From positions 310,001 through 374,000 of the forward strand of contig JAEWVR010000004.1 in the NCBI GenBank assembly GCA_023459055.1: a stretch of DNA of 64,000 nucleotides. Direction: 5' to 3'. The position numbers were made by a program, and so were the translations under genes. The DNA comes from Fibrobacterota bacterium. GTDB lineage: Bacteria; Fibrobacterota; Chitinivibrionia; Chitinivibrionales; Chitinispirillaceae. How positions within the stretch are numbered: the first letter of the stretch is position 1; every line of letters begins with the position of its first letter. Below the pieces are notes generated by a model that was given only the letters and a program-made list of their open reading frames with translations, was not told the origin of the DNA and did no database searches. Shown piece after piece: positions 45,760 to 54,595 of this stretch.

Positions 45760-46665
45760 ATGAAGAGTGGTGTACTAAAGAGAGGATTTGCAGCAGTTCT
45801 CCTTTTTGTTACTCTTATTTCTGCCGGTGAACTTTCATCAAGAATGGTTTCGACTGGGTGGCTTAGAACGAATCTAAATAAAGATCATATTCGGATACTC
45901 GATGTCCGGCCGGTTGGAAAATATTATAGCAACCACATTCCAAGGGCATCGTATTTGAATGCAGAATCCGTCAGGCTTTCAATAAATGGTGTACCCTACC
46001 TTCCGATTTCACAACAGGCGCTTTCCAATTTACTTGGAGAAATAGGAATAAGTGAATCATCTACGATTATTATATATGGCAGTCAGGATGACCTTGAGAC
46101 TTTTTACCTCGTGTGGTTACTTGATTATATCGGACACAGGGATGTTGCAATCCTTGAGGGTGGTTATGAAAAATGGGAGCGTGAGAATCGTCCACTTACT
46201 CAGGATCTTCCAGCTGTTGAACGGGCTAAATACCAGATGCCGTCAAAACTTGTTGATGATATCAGGGTTGATAAGAAAAGCGTTTTGAAATCCATTCACA
46301 ATGGTACATCCCTTATTATCGATGTTACATCACCGGAAACGTATGCCGGTATTGATGGTATCTGTAAACGTAAAGGTCACATAAAAGGTGCAATTAATCA
46401 TTACTGGAAAAACGATGTCGAGAATTTGTACCAATGGAAAAGCATTGACTTTTTAAGAAGATCCTACAGCAGAACGCCATCAAATGAAGGCAAAAAAGTG
46501 ATTCTTGTTTGTGATGATGGGTGGTCTGCAGCGCACACCTATTTTACCCTTAAGTATATCATTGGTGAAACCAATGTTGCCCTCTATGATGGTGGTATGG
46601 GAGAATGGGCAAACTCCAACGATCTGCCAATGGAAACCAGTGATGTAGAAGTATCATTCAGATAA
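45760..46665 (+). CDS. Secreted tandem-rhodanese sulfurtransferase
   Basis: 301 residues with a hydrophobic signal peptide (about 1-22) and two rhodanese domains (about 25-145 and 165-295). As in the TST/MST family, the first domain is inactive (GSQDD where the loop would hold Cys). The second has the catalytic Cys251 in LVCDDGWSAA. The active loop differs from the thiosulfate type (CRKGVT) and the mercaptopyruvate type (CGSGVT), so the donor is unclear. An exported location suggests handling of sulfane sulfur or thiols in the periplasm. It is separated from the following ABC operon by a long palindrome. Confidence 0.85.
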   Translation: MKSGVLKRGFAAVLLFVTLISAGELSSRMVSTGWLRTNLNKDHIRILDVRPVGKYYSNHIPRASYLNAESVRLSINGVPYLPISQQALSNLLGEIGISESSTIIIYGSQDDLETFYLVWLLDYIGHRDVAILEGGYEKWERENRPLTQDLPAVERAKYQMPSKLVDDIRVDKKSVLKSIHNGTSLIIDVTSPETYAGIDGICKRKGHIKGAINHYWKNDVENLYQWKSIDFLRRSYSRTPSNEGKKVILVCDDGWSAAHTYFTLKYIIGETNVALYDGGMGEWANSNDLPMETSDVEVSFR

Positions 46666-46672
46666 CCACCTG

Positions 46673-46727
46673 TTATCCATAATCTGGTAGGGGCTGGTCG
46701 CGACCAGCCCCTACAGATTATGGATAA
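46673..46727. repeat. Near-perfect 55-base palindrome
   Basis: Centred between 46700 and 46701. The core GTAGGGGCTGGTCG / CGACCAGCCCCTAC is extended by TTATCCATAATCT / AGATTATGGATAA, with one extra G in the left arm. It lies just after the rhodanese stop and about 145 bases before the ABC ATPase start. It could act as a terminator-like or REP-type element. Its GC-rich core is foreign to the AT-rich context. Confidence 0.9.
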
Positions 46728-46872
46728 ATATGCCCGAATCCACCCTGTCGACATAATCAACATTCTGATTCGCCAGCGTTTTATTTACACAACGCAATAT
46801 TACCAGCCAACCGCGCGAAATTATATTTATTGCAGGTATTTGGTACAATTCATTTACAGAGAGTTTACTATC

Positions 46873-47574
46873 ATGGCAAACAACAACGTCATAGAACTTG
46901 AAAATGTTAAGAAAGAATATAACCTTGGTCAAACCCTTGTGAATGCGCTGAATGGCGTTTCACTCACTGTTTCCAAAAATGAATTTCTTGCCCTGAGCGG
47001 ACCGTCCGGATCAGGAAAAAGTACAATTTTAAACATTATCGGATGTATTGATACACCGACATCAGGTTCGGTCGTGATCAACAACAAAAATGTCGTTGAT
47101 TTATCAGACAACGAACGTACACGGTATCGCCGGGTAACAATCAGTTTTATTTTTCAGTCTTTTAATCTGATTCCTGTACTTAACGTATACGAAAACATCG
47201 AACTTCCACTGCTGCTTCAGAAAATGACTGACAAAAAAGAGCGCCATGAACGCGTAATGCATTTTATTTCAGAGGTCGGCCTGACAGACAGAATAAAAAA
47301 TAAACCGGGAGAGCTAAGCGGTGGACAGCGCCAAAGGGTGGCAATAGCGCGTGCACTTGTTACAAAGCCGATCATGGTGCTTGCAGATGAACCAACAGCA
47401 AACCTTGATTCTGTCACCGGTGGTAAGATTCTTGACCTGATGCAGGAAATCAACAGCAGAGAAGGTACTGCGTTTATTTTTTCAACACATGATTTTCAGA
47501 TTGTTGAGCGTGCCAGACGGATTGTCAAAATCAGGGACGGGCGTATTATCAGTGATGAAACAAAGGCGGCATAA
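46873..47574 (+). CDS. ABC transporter ATP-binding protein of the MacB/LolD family
   Basis: About 233 residues: Walker A GPSGSGKST, Q-loop in FQSFNLIPVL, signature LSGGQRQR, Walker B IMVLADEPTANLD and H-loop STHD. This clade (MacB, LolD, FtsE) powers mechanotransmission permeases rather than classical transport through the membrane. ATG 46873 is chosen because family members start close to IELENVKKEY; the longer frame begins inside the palindrome. It is followed three bases later by the first permease, and together they form one export unit. Confidence 0.92.
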   Translation: MANNNVIELENVKKEYNLGQTLVNALNGVSLTVSKNEFLALSGPSGSGKSTILNIIGCIDTPTSGSVVINNKNVVDLSDNERTRYRRVTISFIFQSFNLIPVLNVYENIELPLLLQKMTDKKERHERVMHFISEVGLTDRIKNKPGELSGGQRQRVAIARALVTKPIMVLADEPTANLDSVTGGKILDLMQEINSREGTAFIFSTHDFQIVERARRIVKIRDGRIISDETKAA

Positions 47575-47577
47575 CGT

Positions 47578-48975
47578 ATGGTTGCATTACAAATTGCAGT
47601 TAGAACTTTAATGCGCCGTAAGGTGCGCATGCTGTTGATAGGCTTACTTGTGATGCTTGGAACGATTCTGATCATCTTCGGGGAAACATTTACATTATCT
47701 GCAGGATACTATTCAAAACGATCCATCATCGACCATTTCACTGGAGACATAATCATTTACGCAGATAAAGCAAAAGAAAAACCATCACCATTTTCCTTTA
47801 CAACACCATTGCCTGTAATCAGTAACCCAGCAACAATTGAATCGTGGCTTGACAGTAGCAGCTATGTCAAGCACCATGTAGCTATCGCCCAGAATTATGG
47901 TCTTATGTCAATTGATAAAAATGGCAAAAAACAGGATGTCCCTTTTATTTTCTACGCTGTCGAACCAAAACGCTATACCGATGCATTTCCTAATATAGAT
48001 ATAATCGAAGGATCTTTTTTCGACACTGATAACAAAGGCCCCGCTGATGGTGTCGTGCTCAGTGAGTTTCAGGTAAAAAATTATCGGGATAATTACAGCA
48101 CAGAATTCAGAAGCGGCGACAAAGTAACGTTATTAAGTCTGAGTGATGGTGGATCGGTAAATGCATTGCCTTCGGTAATTGCTGGTGTTTACAAACCCAA
48201 ATATTACTCAAATGTCTTTAATTATATCAATTTCATTAATACCGCAACGTATGCAAAGTTATATAACTTTACCGGTGTTCAGTCAGAATCAATGCCGCAA
48301 AGCCTTAATGATGCATTAAAATCAGAGAGTGAGGATGATATCTTCGGACTTGCAGATGCCTCATTCGATTCAATTGCAACATCATCACTTGTAAAGCAGG
48401 AGCTGACCGGATACACACTTATCGCCGTACAACTTAATAACGCCTCGGATGCAAAGACATTTGTAAACGATCTTTCCAAAAAGGGATTCGCCATTAAAAC
48501 TGCCGATTGGAAAGAAGCATCCGGATTCTTTGCCTATATTGCTGATACAATCCGGGCTGTAATTTACAGCGCTACATTCCTGATTTTTCTCATTGTTGTA
48601 TTTATACTCATGAATACGATGATCATCAATGTACTTGAACGTACCGGTGAAATCGGAACACTGAGAGCGATTGGTGGAGAAAAATCGTTTATCATGTCAA
48701 TTTTTCTGGCAGAATCATTCATTTTAAATGGAATAGCAGCAGTTGCAGGAGCTATTATCAGTTTTGCTTTGATACTGCTTTTCAGAACCGGAATAATGCT
48801 TCCTGATATTATGCAGCAATACCTGACCGGTGGTGCAGTAATGCCGCTGCTTCTTTCACCTCAGCCGTTTATTGAAGCATTGGCAATAATTCTTTTTGTA
48901 TCAACAATTGCGACAATCTATCCGATAAAGGTCGCAACTGCGATTACGCCATTAAAGGCAATGTCCGCAAAATAA
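47578..48975 (+). CDS. FtsX/LolE-type ABC permease, first of two
   Basis: 465 residues with the MacB/LolE layout: transmembrane segment 1 (about 17-40), a large periplasmic domain (about 40-320) and three C-terminal transmembrane segments (about 325-455). The cytoplasmic coupling segment NVLERTGEIGTLRAIGG is typical. The pair of unlike permeases and one ATPase resembles LolCDE, which extracts lipoproteins from the inner membrane. The downstream LolA-like and barrel genes extend that analogy. The cargo is not known from sequence. Confidence 0.88.
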   Translation: MVALQIAVRTLMRRKVRMLLIGLLVMLGTILIIFGETFTLSAGYYSKRSIIDHFTGDIIIYADKAKEKPSPFSFTTPLPVISNPATIESWLDSSSYVKHHVAIAQNYGLMSIDKNGKKQDVPFIFYAVEPKRYTDAFPNIDIIEGSFFDTDNKGPADGVVLSEFQVKNYRDNYSTEFRSGDKVTLLSLSDGGSVNALPSVIAGVYKPKYYSNVFNYINFINTATYAKLYNFTGVQSESMPQSLNDALKSESEDDIFGLADASFDSIATSSLVKQELTGYTLIAVQLNNASDAKTFVNDLSKKGFAIKTADWKEASGFFAYIADTIRAVIYSATFLIFLIVVFILMNTMIINVLERTGEIGTLRAIGGEKSFIMSIFLAESFILNGIAAVAGAIISFALILLFRTGIMLPDIMQQYLTGGAVMPLLLSPQPFIEALAIILFVSTIATIYPIKVATAITPLKAMSAK

Positions 48976-48985
48976 GGAAATCGTT

Positions 48986-50308
48986 ATGCCATTTTATTTG
49001 TCAATTGCATTTAAAAATATATTCAGAGATCTGCGCCGTAGTATCACACTTGGTATCAATTACTTCTTTATAACGATCCTGCTGCTTCTTGTTTTTTCAA
49101 TTACGCAGGGAGTAAAGAAAAATATTACCCGGAACGTTCTTACATCTACTGCAGGTCACATTACTGTTTCAGGAGAGTATATTGTCAATGGACGAACGTA
49201 TCAGGGTATCCAGCATTATCCGGCTGTAGACAGTATCACCAGAGATGCATTCAATGGAACTTCAGTGATCACACGATACTCTATGAGTTCTGCGGTTTAT
49301 TACAAGGGTATTTCAAAACGACTCTCGTTTACCGGAATCAATGTATCATCAGACAATGGTTATAAAAACCAGATCATGGTAAACGATACCGGATGGAATA
49401 ATTTTGTCCGTAATCCTAACGCGGTACTTATACCATTGTCAATTGCAGAATACTTCGGACTATCGGTAAATGATGAACTGCTGATTTCAACCAGAAGTCG
49501 TCTTGGGGCATTTAACACAGGCACAATTAAAGTCGCGGGAATTTTTACAAGTGGTAATTATTTTCTTAAAGACATTGTAATCAGTCATTTTGATTTTCTT
49601 CAGAAGCTTGACCTTGCAGATCTGTCAACCGCATCAAAAATGTTCATTTACTTTGACAAACCTGTAGATATTGATACAAAACGAAACATTCTTCTTGACA
49701 AGCTTAACAAAACAGGTTTTATCGCAAATAAACCGGCTAACAATAATGATGCTCTCAATGCAGTCTCTGCGGCATCACCACGATATAAAGTGCAACCCGG
49801 GGATGTCAACCTGAAACGGTTGACACTTTCCACGGCCGATGAAGTTACCGGGATCGTTTCGCAAGTTACTGGTGCAATTAACGGACTTGGCATATTTGTT
49901 GCCGCAATCATGCTGTTTATTATTTCTGTATCAATATTCATCAATATGCGTATGACTATAAACGACCGCATGCTCGAAATTGGAACACTACGTGCAATCG
50001 GTTGTGAACAGAATTCAATTGTCAAACTGTTTATTGCAGAAAATGTACTGCTCAGCCTTCTCTTCATTGGTGCCGGAATAGCAGGCGGGCTCATTCTTAT
50101 GACACTCGGCAGTACGTTTGTCACGCTGCCATCAAATGGTACTATCGGATTATTTCTGAATCAGGGACGCCCTGTATTTGAACCAACAATTGTGCATATA
50201 GTATTCATACTCGTTATTCTCATATTCTTTACAACATTGTTTTCTTATTTTCCCGCGCGGTATGGCGGCAGAATGCAAGTCGTTACTGCACTTAATAAAA
50301 CAAATTGA
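48986..50308 (+). CDS. FtsX/LolE-type ABC permease, second of two
   Basis: 440 residues with the same topology as its neighbour: one transmembrane segment near the N-terminus (FFITILLLLVFSI), a periplasmic domain, and three C-terminal segments. The coupling motif is INDRMLEIGTLRAIGC. The two permeases share only the general pattern, so they probably form a heterodimer with the ATPase encoded upstream. AAGGAAATC precedes the start. The stop is followed within 11 bases by the LolA-like gene. Confidence 0.88.
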   Translation: MPFYLSIAFKNIFRDLRRSITLGINYFFITILLLLVFSITQGVKKNITRNVLTSTAGHITVSGEYIVNGRTYQGIQHYPAVDSITRDAFNGTSVITRYSMSSAVYYKGISKRLSFTGINVSSDNGYKNQIMVNDTGWNNFVRNPNAVLIPLSIAEYFGLSVNDELLISTRSRLGAFNTGTIKVAGIFTSGNYFLKDIVISHFDFLQKLDLADLSTASKMFIYFDKPVDIDTKRNILLDKLNKTGFIANKPANNNDALNAVSAASPRYKVQPGDVNLKRLTLSTADEVTGIVSQVTGAINGLGIFVAAIMLFIISVSIFINMRMTINDRMLEIGTLRAIGCEQNSIVKLFIAENVLLSLLFIGAGIAGGLILMTLGSTFVTLPSNGTIGLFLNQGRPVFEPTIVHIVFILVILIFFTTLFSYFPARYGGRMQVVTALNKTN

Positions 50309-50319
50309 GGTATATAATC

Positions 50320-51087
50320 ATGAAAAACTTGTTTTGTTACACATCAACATTACTTCTGTTTCTTGTGATAGTTACAACTGCACAACAGCAGTCGAATGAC
50401 CCGAAGGCGGTCGCACTGATCGAATCCCTTCAAAACAAACTCAATCTTGAAGGATCTGACATTACCAGCACCTTTACCCTTGTGCAAAGAAAAGATGGTG
50501 AGGCAGACAGAGTACTTAAAATTCAGGTATTCCGCAGGGATATCGAACAGAAGTTTACACTCCTCTTCCAGTATCCAGAAAGTGAAAAAGGTAAAGGGTA
50601 CTATCGCAACGGTGATAATCTCTACCTCTATCTTCCGTCAACACGAGAATTTGTTTTCCGTAATCGTAAAGATGATGTCGGATCAACTGATGTACGTACC
50701 GACCTTTTTGGGAGGCTCGATCTTCTAAAACAATATACTGTCGCTTATAGTGGAACGCAAACCGTCTCAAAATTTGACTGCGACGTCGTAACCCTTACTG
50801 CGACAGCACTTGATGTATCATTTCCGGTGCAAACCTGGTTTTTACGCAAGAGTGATGGGCTTGTGGTGAAAGTTGAAAACTACTCCGCATCAAAAACACT
50901 GCTCCGGACATTTTTCTATATTGACTACAAGGAAGTTGTAAAAGGTAAGTACCTGTTTACAAAATTAATGGCAGTCAACAATCTTGAAAAAGGGCAGAAA
51001 ACGCTGCTCAGTTATGAAAATATTATCACCGACAAGATTAAAGATTATACATTTTCACAGGCATTTCTTGAGGAACAGTCGAGGTAA
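50320..51087 (+). CDS. LolA-like periplasmic carrier (outer-membrane lipoprotein-sorting family)
   Basis: 255 residues with a signal peptide (about 1-21, ending VTTAQ) and a LolA/LppX-type half-barrel. The order is VLKIQVFRRD, KFTLLFQYPES, GYYRNGDNLYLYLPSTREF and VVKVENYSAS. Proteins of this subfamily (PF17131-like) carry lipids or acylated molecules across the periplasm and often neighbour RND or ABC permeases. Here it lies between two permeases and an outer-membrane barrel. The ATG at 50320 is used; a TTG at 50305 overlapping the previous stop is less likely. Confidence 0.85.
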   Translation: MKNLFCYTSTLLLFLVIVTTAQQQSNDPKAVALIESLQNKLNLEGSDITSTFTLVQRKDGEADRVLKIQVFRRDIEQKFTLLFQYPESEKGKGYYRNGDNLYLYLPSTREFVFRNRKDDVGSTDVRTDLFGRLDLLKQYTVAYSGTQTVSKFDCDVVTLTATALDVSFPVQTWFLRKSDGLVVKVENYSASKTLLRTFFYIDYKEVVKGKYLFTKLMAVNNLEKGQKTLLSYENIITDKIKDYTFSQAFLEEQSR

Positions 51088-51092
51088 TAGCG

Positions 51093-52337
51093 ATGCACTA
51101 TTTAAAGACGTTATTAATGCTCTTATTTGTCGTTATTGTCTCCATTGCGGCAAATGATAATGCTGTGGAGGACGATCCGTTCAGTACTGCAGAATTTGAC
51201 AGTGTGATAACAAAAGTAAACACAGTCCCTGATCAGTTTTCACGTACATTTCTTGGCGGTGTTTCGTTTGCATCTGAGGGAACTTCCACATACCTGTTAC
51301 AAAGTAACAAAAGTGCGACAGACTTACGTTTTTTCGGAAAACCGTTTGCCAAATTATCAAGAGATGATATCGGCTCACTCTTCCTGAGTACTTCATTTAA
51401 TTACTTCCTTCTGGCATCATCCAATTCTGAGTTTACAAAACATTACTACCAGTTGCAGAAAGCGGATCCGTCACAGGTTGATTTGAGGCTTTCAGAATTT
51501 CATTTGTCATTTGATATCAACAAGAAAGTTTTTATTCGTATTGGAAATCAATTGATAAGCTGGGGTGCATCCTACTTCTGGTCACCTGAGGATTTTATTA
51601 ATCGTCAAAAAAATCAGATCACCGCACTTAGTGCAGTTGATATACGAAGTGGAAAACCGGGTATTCGATTCCACATTCCTTTTGAGAAATCGAATTTGTT
51701 CTTTTTTACCGATTTTTCAAAAGTCACAGCGAATGGTTCTGTAAACTCACTTGCAGAAAATATCGCCCAGGCATGGCGTTTTGATGCGACAATTGCAAAT
51801 GTCAATGTAGGTACCGTTGGTTATGTCGGTGCAGACAGCCCATTACATATCGGTTTTGATGCAACAGGAAATGTGCTTACTGCGGATGTCTACGGGGAGC
51901 TTGCACTAACCATTGATAATAACTCTGAACAAACAGCACCGGCATTTAGTGCCGGTTTTTCAAAAGTATTCGGTGAAGAAAAAACATGGACATTCAGATC
52001 TGAAGTCTATTATAACGACACCGGATTTGGTGATACTGCGATCTCTTCATTACGTCCAGGTGAATTTACGCCACTGTATTCAGGTAGAGTGTACGTATTT
52101 ACCGAGTTGACGACATCAAAGCTGTTTACATCAATGATAAGCAGTTCGCTTCTTTACTATATGAACTGCATCGATCGCAGTTTTTCATCAACACTGCTCT
52201 TTACTTTTGATTTTCCAAAAGTACTTCCATTTACTCTTTATATACGAGCAAACGGGGGCAGACTTGACAGAGAGTTTACTGGATTATTCGCCGATCGCAC
52301 GCTTACCGCCGGCTTACGGATACGAGGGGATTTTTAG
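51093..52337 (+). CDS. Outer-membrane beta-barrel protein of the ABC/LolA-like cassette
   Basis: 414 residues with a signal peptide (about 1-19) and alternating hydrophobic strands to the end, finishing TLTAGLRIRGDF with a terminal Phe typical of barrel proteins. Segments such as VDLRLSEFHLSFDI and FIRIGNQLISWGASYFWSPED resemble DUF1302/porin-like barrels, where a 'G-Q-x-x-x-W-G' strand is common. It starts five bases after the LolA-like gene. It would be the outer-membrane end-point or insertion partner of the export system. No exact family is certain. Confidence 0.75.
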   Translation: MHYLKTLLMLLFVVIVSIAANDNAVEDDPFSTAEFDSVITKVNTVPDQFSRTFLGGVSFASEGTSTYLLQSNKSATDLRFFGKPFAKLSRDDIGSLFLSTSFNYFLLASSNSEFTKHYYQLQKADPSQVDLRLSEFHLSFDINKKVFIRIGNQLISWGASYFWSPEDFINRQKNQITALSAVDIRSGKPGIRFHIPFEKSNLFFFTDFSKVTANGSVNSLAENIAQAWRFDATIANVNVGTVGYVGADSPLHIGFDATGNVLTADVYGELALTIDNNSEQTAPAFSAGFSKVFGEEKTWTFRSEVYYNDTGFGDTAISSLRPGEFTPLYSGRVYVFTELTTSKLFTSMISSSLLYYMNCIDRSFSSTLLFTFDFPKVLPFTLYIRANGGRLDREFTGLFADRTLTAGLRIRGDF

Positions 52338-52461
52338 GCTCCCGCCTGATAAATTATTACAGATGTAACATATGAAGGTTTGTTAAAATATGCCTGAAAC
52401 AGATCCCTGACAAAATAATTAATAATGCTTTTGCACACCTCCACGCCCCCACGCCAATGTC

Positions 52462-52508
52462 GTTTACTTAAGCTTGACATGTTGCAGCTGTACTGATTGC
52501 TCGCCCCC
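52462..52508 (+). repeat. Family C repeat leader, second copy
   Basis: GTTTACTTAAGCTTGACATG and the following core to GATTGCTCGCCCCC match 33266-33312 at most positions. It runs straight into the left arm of the family A inverted repeat. Confidence 0.75.
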
Positions 52509-52593
52509 TAAATCCCCCGCAGGGGGACTTTGAGAGCAGAATAGCTTGTTTAGCCTATTTCTTCAAGTCCCCCTGCGGGGGATTTAGGGGACG
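52502..52593. repeat. GC-rich inverted repeat, 29-base arms (family A, copy 2)
   Basis: Left arm 52502-52530 is identical to the left arm of copy 1 at 4132-4160. Right arm 52565-52593 differs from the copy 1 right arm at one base (GGGGACG for GGGGGCG). The 34-base loop is unrelated to the loop of copy 1. Confidence 0.9.
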
Positions 52594-52716
52594 AGTCTTA
52601 CGTGTCAATCATAAATTAACGATATTAGGGGGGGATAAAGGGGGGATTATTTTTTTGTACAATTAGTACAAACCATTATTCAAAACAATTATAAAATTGA
52701 TTGTAGTTGTTGCAAA

Positions 52717-53553
52717 ATGACAATGTACCAAATTTTACGACCAGGAATCAGACCGATGCAGACAAAAAACCACTATGAAACATTCGCACTTAGAATACTT
52801 GATATCAAACCTGAGACATCAATAGATTACACATACTGTTTTGAGTATAATAAACCGCTTGTCTATGGGCAGTTTTTTGAATTGTCAATACCCGGCATTG
52901 GTGAGGCACCGATTTCAGTCAGTGCATTTGATCAGAACAGAATGTGGATGACGATACGAAAAGTCGGACGATTGACCGATGCTATATTTAACTGTAAAGC
53001 AGGGGATACGATTCAATGCCGGGGTCCCTATGGAAATGGTTTTAATGTTAAACAGTTTACCGGTTCAGATCTGATAATCGTTGCCGGTGGTACCGGTCTT
53101 GCTCCGGTACGCGGCCTGACACGCTATTTTGTTACAAACAAATCAGCGTGTAAATCGCTGCATATAATAACCGGTTTTAAATCACCGTCTGATATACTTT
53201 ATCGTGAAGAACTCGGTCAGTGGGAAAAGGATTCATCACTGGTACTGACTGTTGACAAAGGTACAGATACATGGTCTGGTAATATCGGACTTGTAACAGA
53301 GTTTATTCCCAAATTACCGGTCCTTAAGAGCCCTGAAGCTCAGGCTATAGTGGTTGGCCCGCCGCTTATGATGAAATTTGCAACGCTTGCACTTATCAAG
53401 GATGGCGTGCCGCAGGACAATATCACCGTATCATTTGAACGTAACATGAGCTGCGGTCTTGGCAAGTGCGGACATTGCAAAATTGATGAAACATATGTAT
53501 GTCTTGACGGGCCTGTGTTCAGTTTAACAAAAGCGATGCATCTGATTGATTGA
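52717..53553 (+). CDS. asrB: Anaerobic sulfite reductase subunit B (FAD/NAD(P) and 2Fe-2S)
   Basis: 278 residues of the ferredoxin-reductase family: an FAD-binding barrel (VYGQFFELSIPGIGEAPISV), an NAD(P) domain (LIIVAGGTGLAPVRGL, VGPPLMM), and a C-terminal 2Fe-2S site, SCGLGKCGHCK plus a later Cys in YVCLDGPVF. This matches AsrB and is also shared with Ni-Fe hydrogenase gamma and dihydroorotate dehydrogenase electron-transfer subunits. The following asrC settles the name. It would pass electrons from NADH toward the siroheme subunit. No asrA lies upstream. Confidence 0.9.
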   Translation: MTMYQILRPGIRPMQTKNHYETFALRILDIKPETSIDYTYCFEYNKPLVYGQFFELSIPGIGEAPISVSAFDQNRMWMTIRKVGRLTDAIFNCKAGDTIQCRGPYGNGFNVKQFTGSDLIIVAGGTGLAPVRGLTRYFVTNKSACKSLHIITGFKSPSDILYREELGQWEKDSSLVLTVDKGTDTWSGNIGLVTEFIPKLPVLKSPEAQAIVVGPPLMMKFATLALIKDGVPQDNITVSFERNMSCGLGKCGHCKIDETYVCLDGPVFSLTKAMHLID

Positions 53554-53570
53554 TTGGAGATGGTAGTGTA

Positions 53571-54563
53571 ATGACAGCAAAAGATATTGACAGAAAAAAA
53601 GTTATAAAAAATGCATGGCGCATAACGAAAGACCGCGATAAAACATGCCTGAGAGTCCGGGTACCCGGAGGGCATCTTGAAGCGCACTATCTTTCTCTTG
53701 TTCAGTCAATTGCAGATACTTATGGCAATGGAACAGTGCATATTACTTCACGTCAGGGTTTTGAGATCCCCGGTATTGCATGGGAATCGGTTGATGAAAT
53801 CAATACAATCATACAACCGCTTCTCGACATGCTGCATCTTAAAATACCGTATGATCAAAATTCAAAAGGGTATCCGTCTGCAGGTACGCGCAATATTTCA
53901 GCCTGTATCGGAAACCGCGTTTGCCCTTTTGCAAATCATGATACCACCCGCCTTGCTCAGCGTATTGAACAGGAGGTATATCCACACGATTTCCATTTTA
54001 AAATTGCTATCACCGGATGTCCCAATGATTGTATCAAAGCGCATTTGCAGGATTTTGGCATTATTTGCACAACGATTCCACAGTATGATAAAACGCGCTG
54101 CATAAGCTGTAATGCATGTGTTGACAACTGTAAAAAACGCGTCACCGGAGCATTAACTATGAGTCAGTTTGATATCATCAGGGATGAATCGCTCTGTATC
54201 GGCTGCGGGGAGTGTGTTAAAACCTGTCCAACACGCGCATGGACCCGTAGCACACAAACATACTACCGGCTGCTTATCATGGGACGGACAGGAAAAAAGA
54301 ATCCCCGACTGGCATCACTTTTTTTGAAATGGGCAAGTGAGGACGTTGTGGTTCAGGTCATTAAAAACACCTACGCCTATGTAAACCGCTACATCGATAC
54401 AACACTACCCAAAGAACACATCGGCTACATAGTTGACAGAACGGGTTTTGATGTTTTTAAAAAAGAAGTACTTGAAAACATACCTCTAAACCCGGAAGTA
54501 AAAGTTGTAAATACAATACAGTGGCACGGATACCGGTATGTTGACGATCCAGTAGTAGTGTAG
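53571..54563 (+). CDS. asrC: Anaerobic sulfite reductase subunit C (siroheme and 4Fe-4S)
   Basis: About 330 residues: a nitrite/sulfite reductase ferredoxin-like half-domain (VHITSRQGFEIPG), then the siroheme-4Fe-4S ligands C-x5-C in ACIGNRVCPFA and C-x3-C in TGCPNDCIKAH. Two 4Fe-4S ferredoxin clusters follow in CISCNACVDNC and CIGCGECVKTCP. It reduces sulfite to sulfide in the cytoplasm. ATG 53571 follows asrB by 17 bases with GGAG upstream; a TTG at 53550 would overlap asrB. Electron entry must differ from the classical AsrABC unless asrA is elsewhere. Confidence 0.93.
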   Translation: MTAKDIDRKKVIKNAWRITKDRDKTCLRVRVPGGHLEAHYLSLVQSIADTYGNGTVHITSRQGFEIPGIAWESVDEINTIIQPLLDMLHLKIPYDQNSKGYPSAGTRNISACIGNRVCPFANHDTTRLAQRIEQEVYPHDFHFKIAITGCPNDCIKAHLQDFGIICTTIPQYDKTRCISCNACVDNCKKRVTGALTMSQFDIIRDESLCIGCGECVKTCPTRAWTRSTQTYYRLLIMGRTGKKNPRLASLFLKWASEDVVVQVIKNTYAYVNRYIDTTLPKEHIGYIVDRTGFDVFKKEVLENIPLNPEVKVVNTIQWHGYRYVDDPVVV

Positions 54564-54595
54564 TTTGCTATTGGCTGTTAGCTCTTGGCTACTAA

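Larger units (their letters stand above)
52338..52716. other. Repeat-filled spacer between the barrel gene and asrB
   Basis: 379 bases without a gene. They hold the family C leader (52462-52508), the family A inverted repeat (52502-52593) and a G-rich remnant (AGGGGGGGATAAAGGGGGGA, near 52627). No ferredoxin-like asrA frame is present here. Confidence 0.7.
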
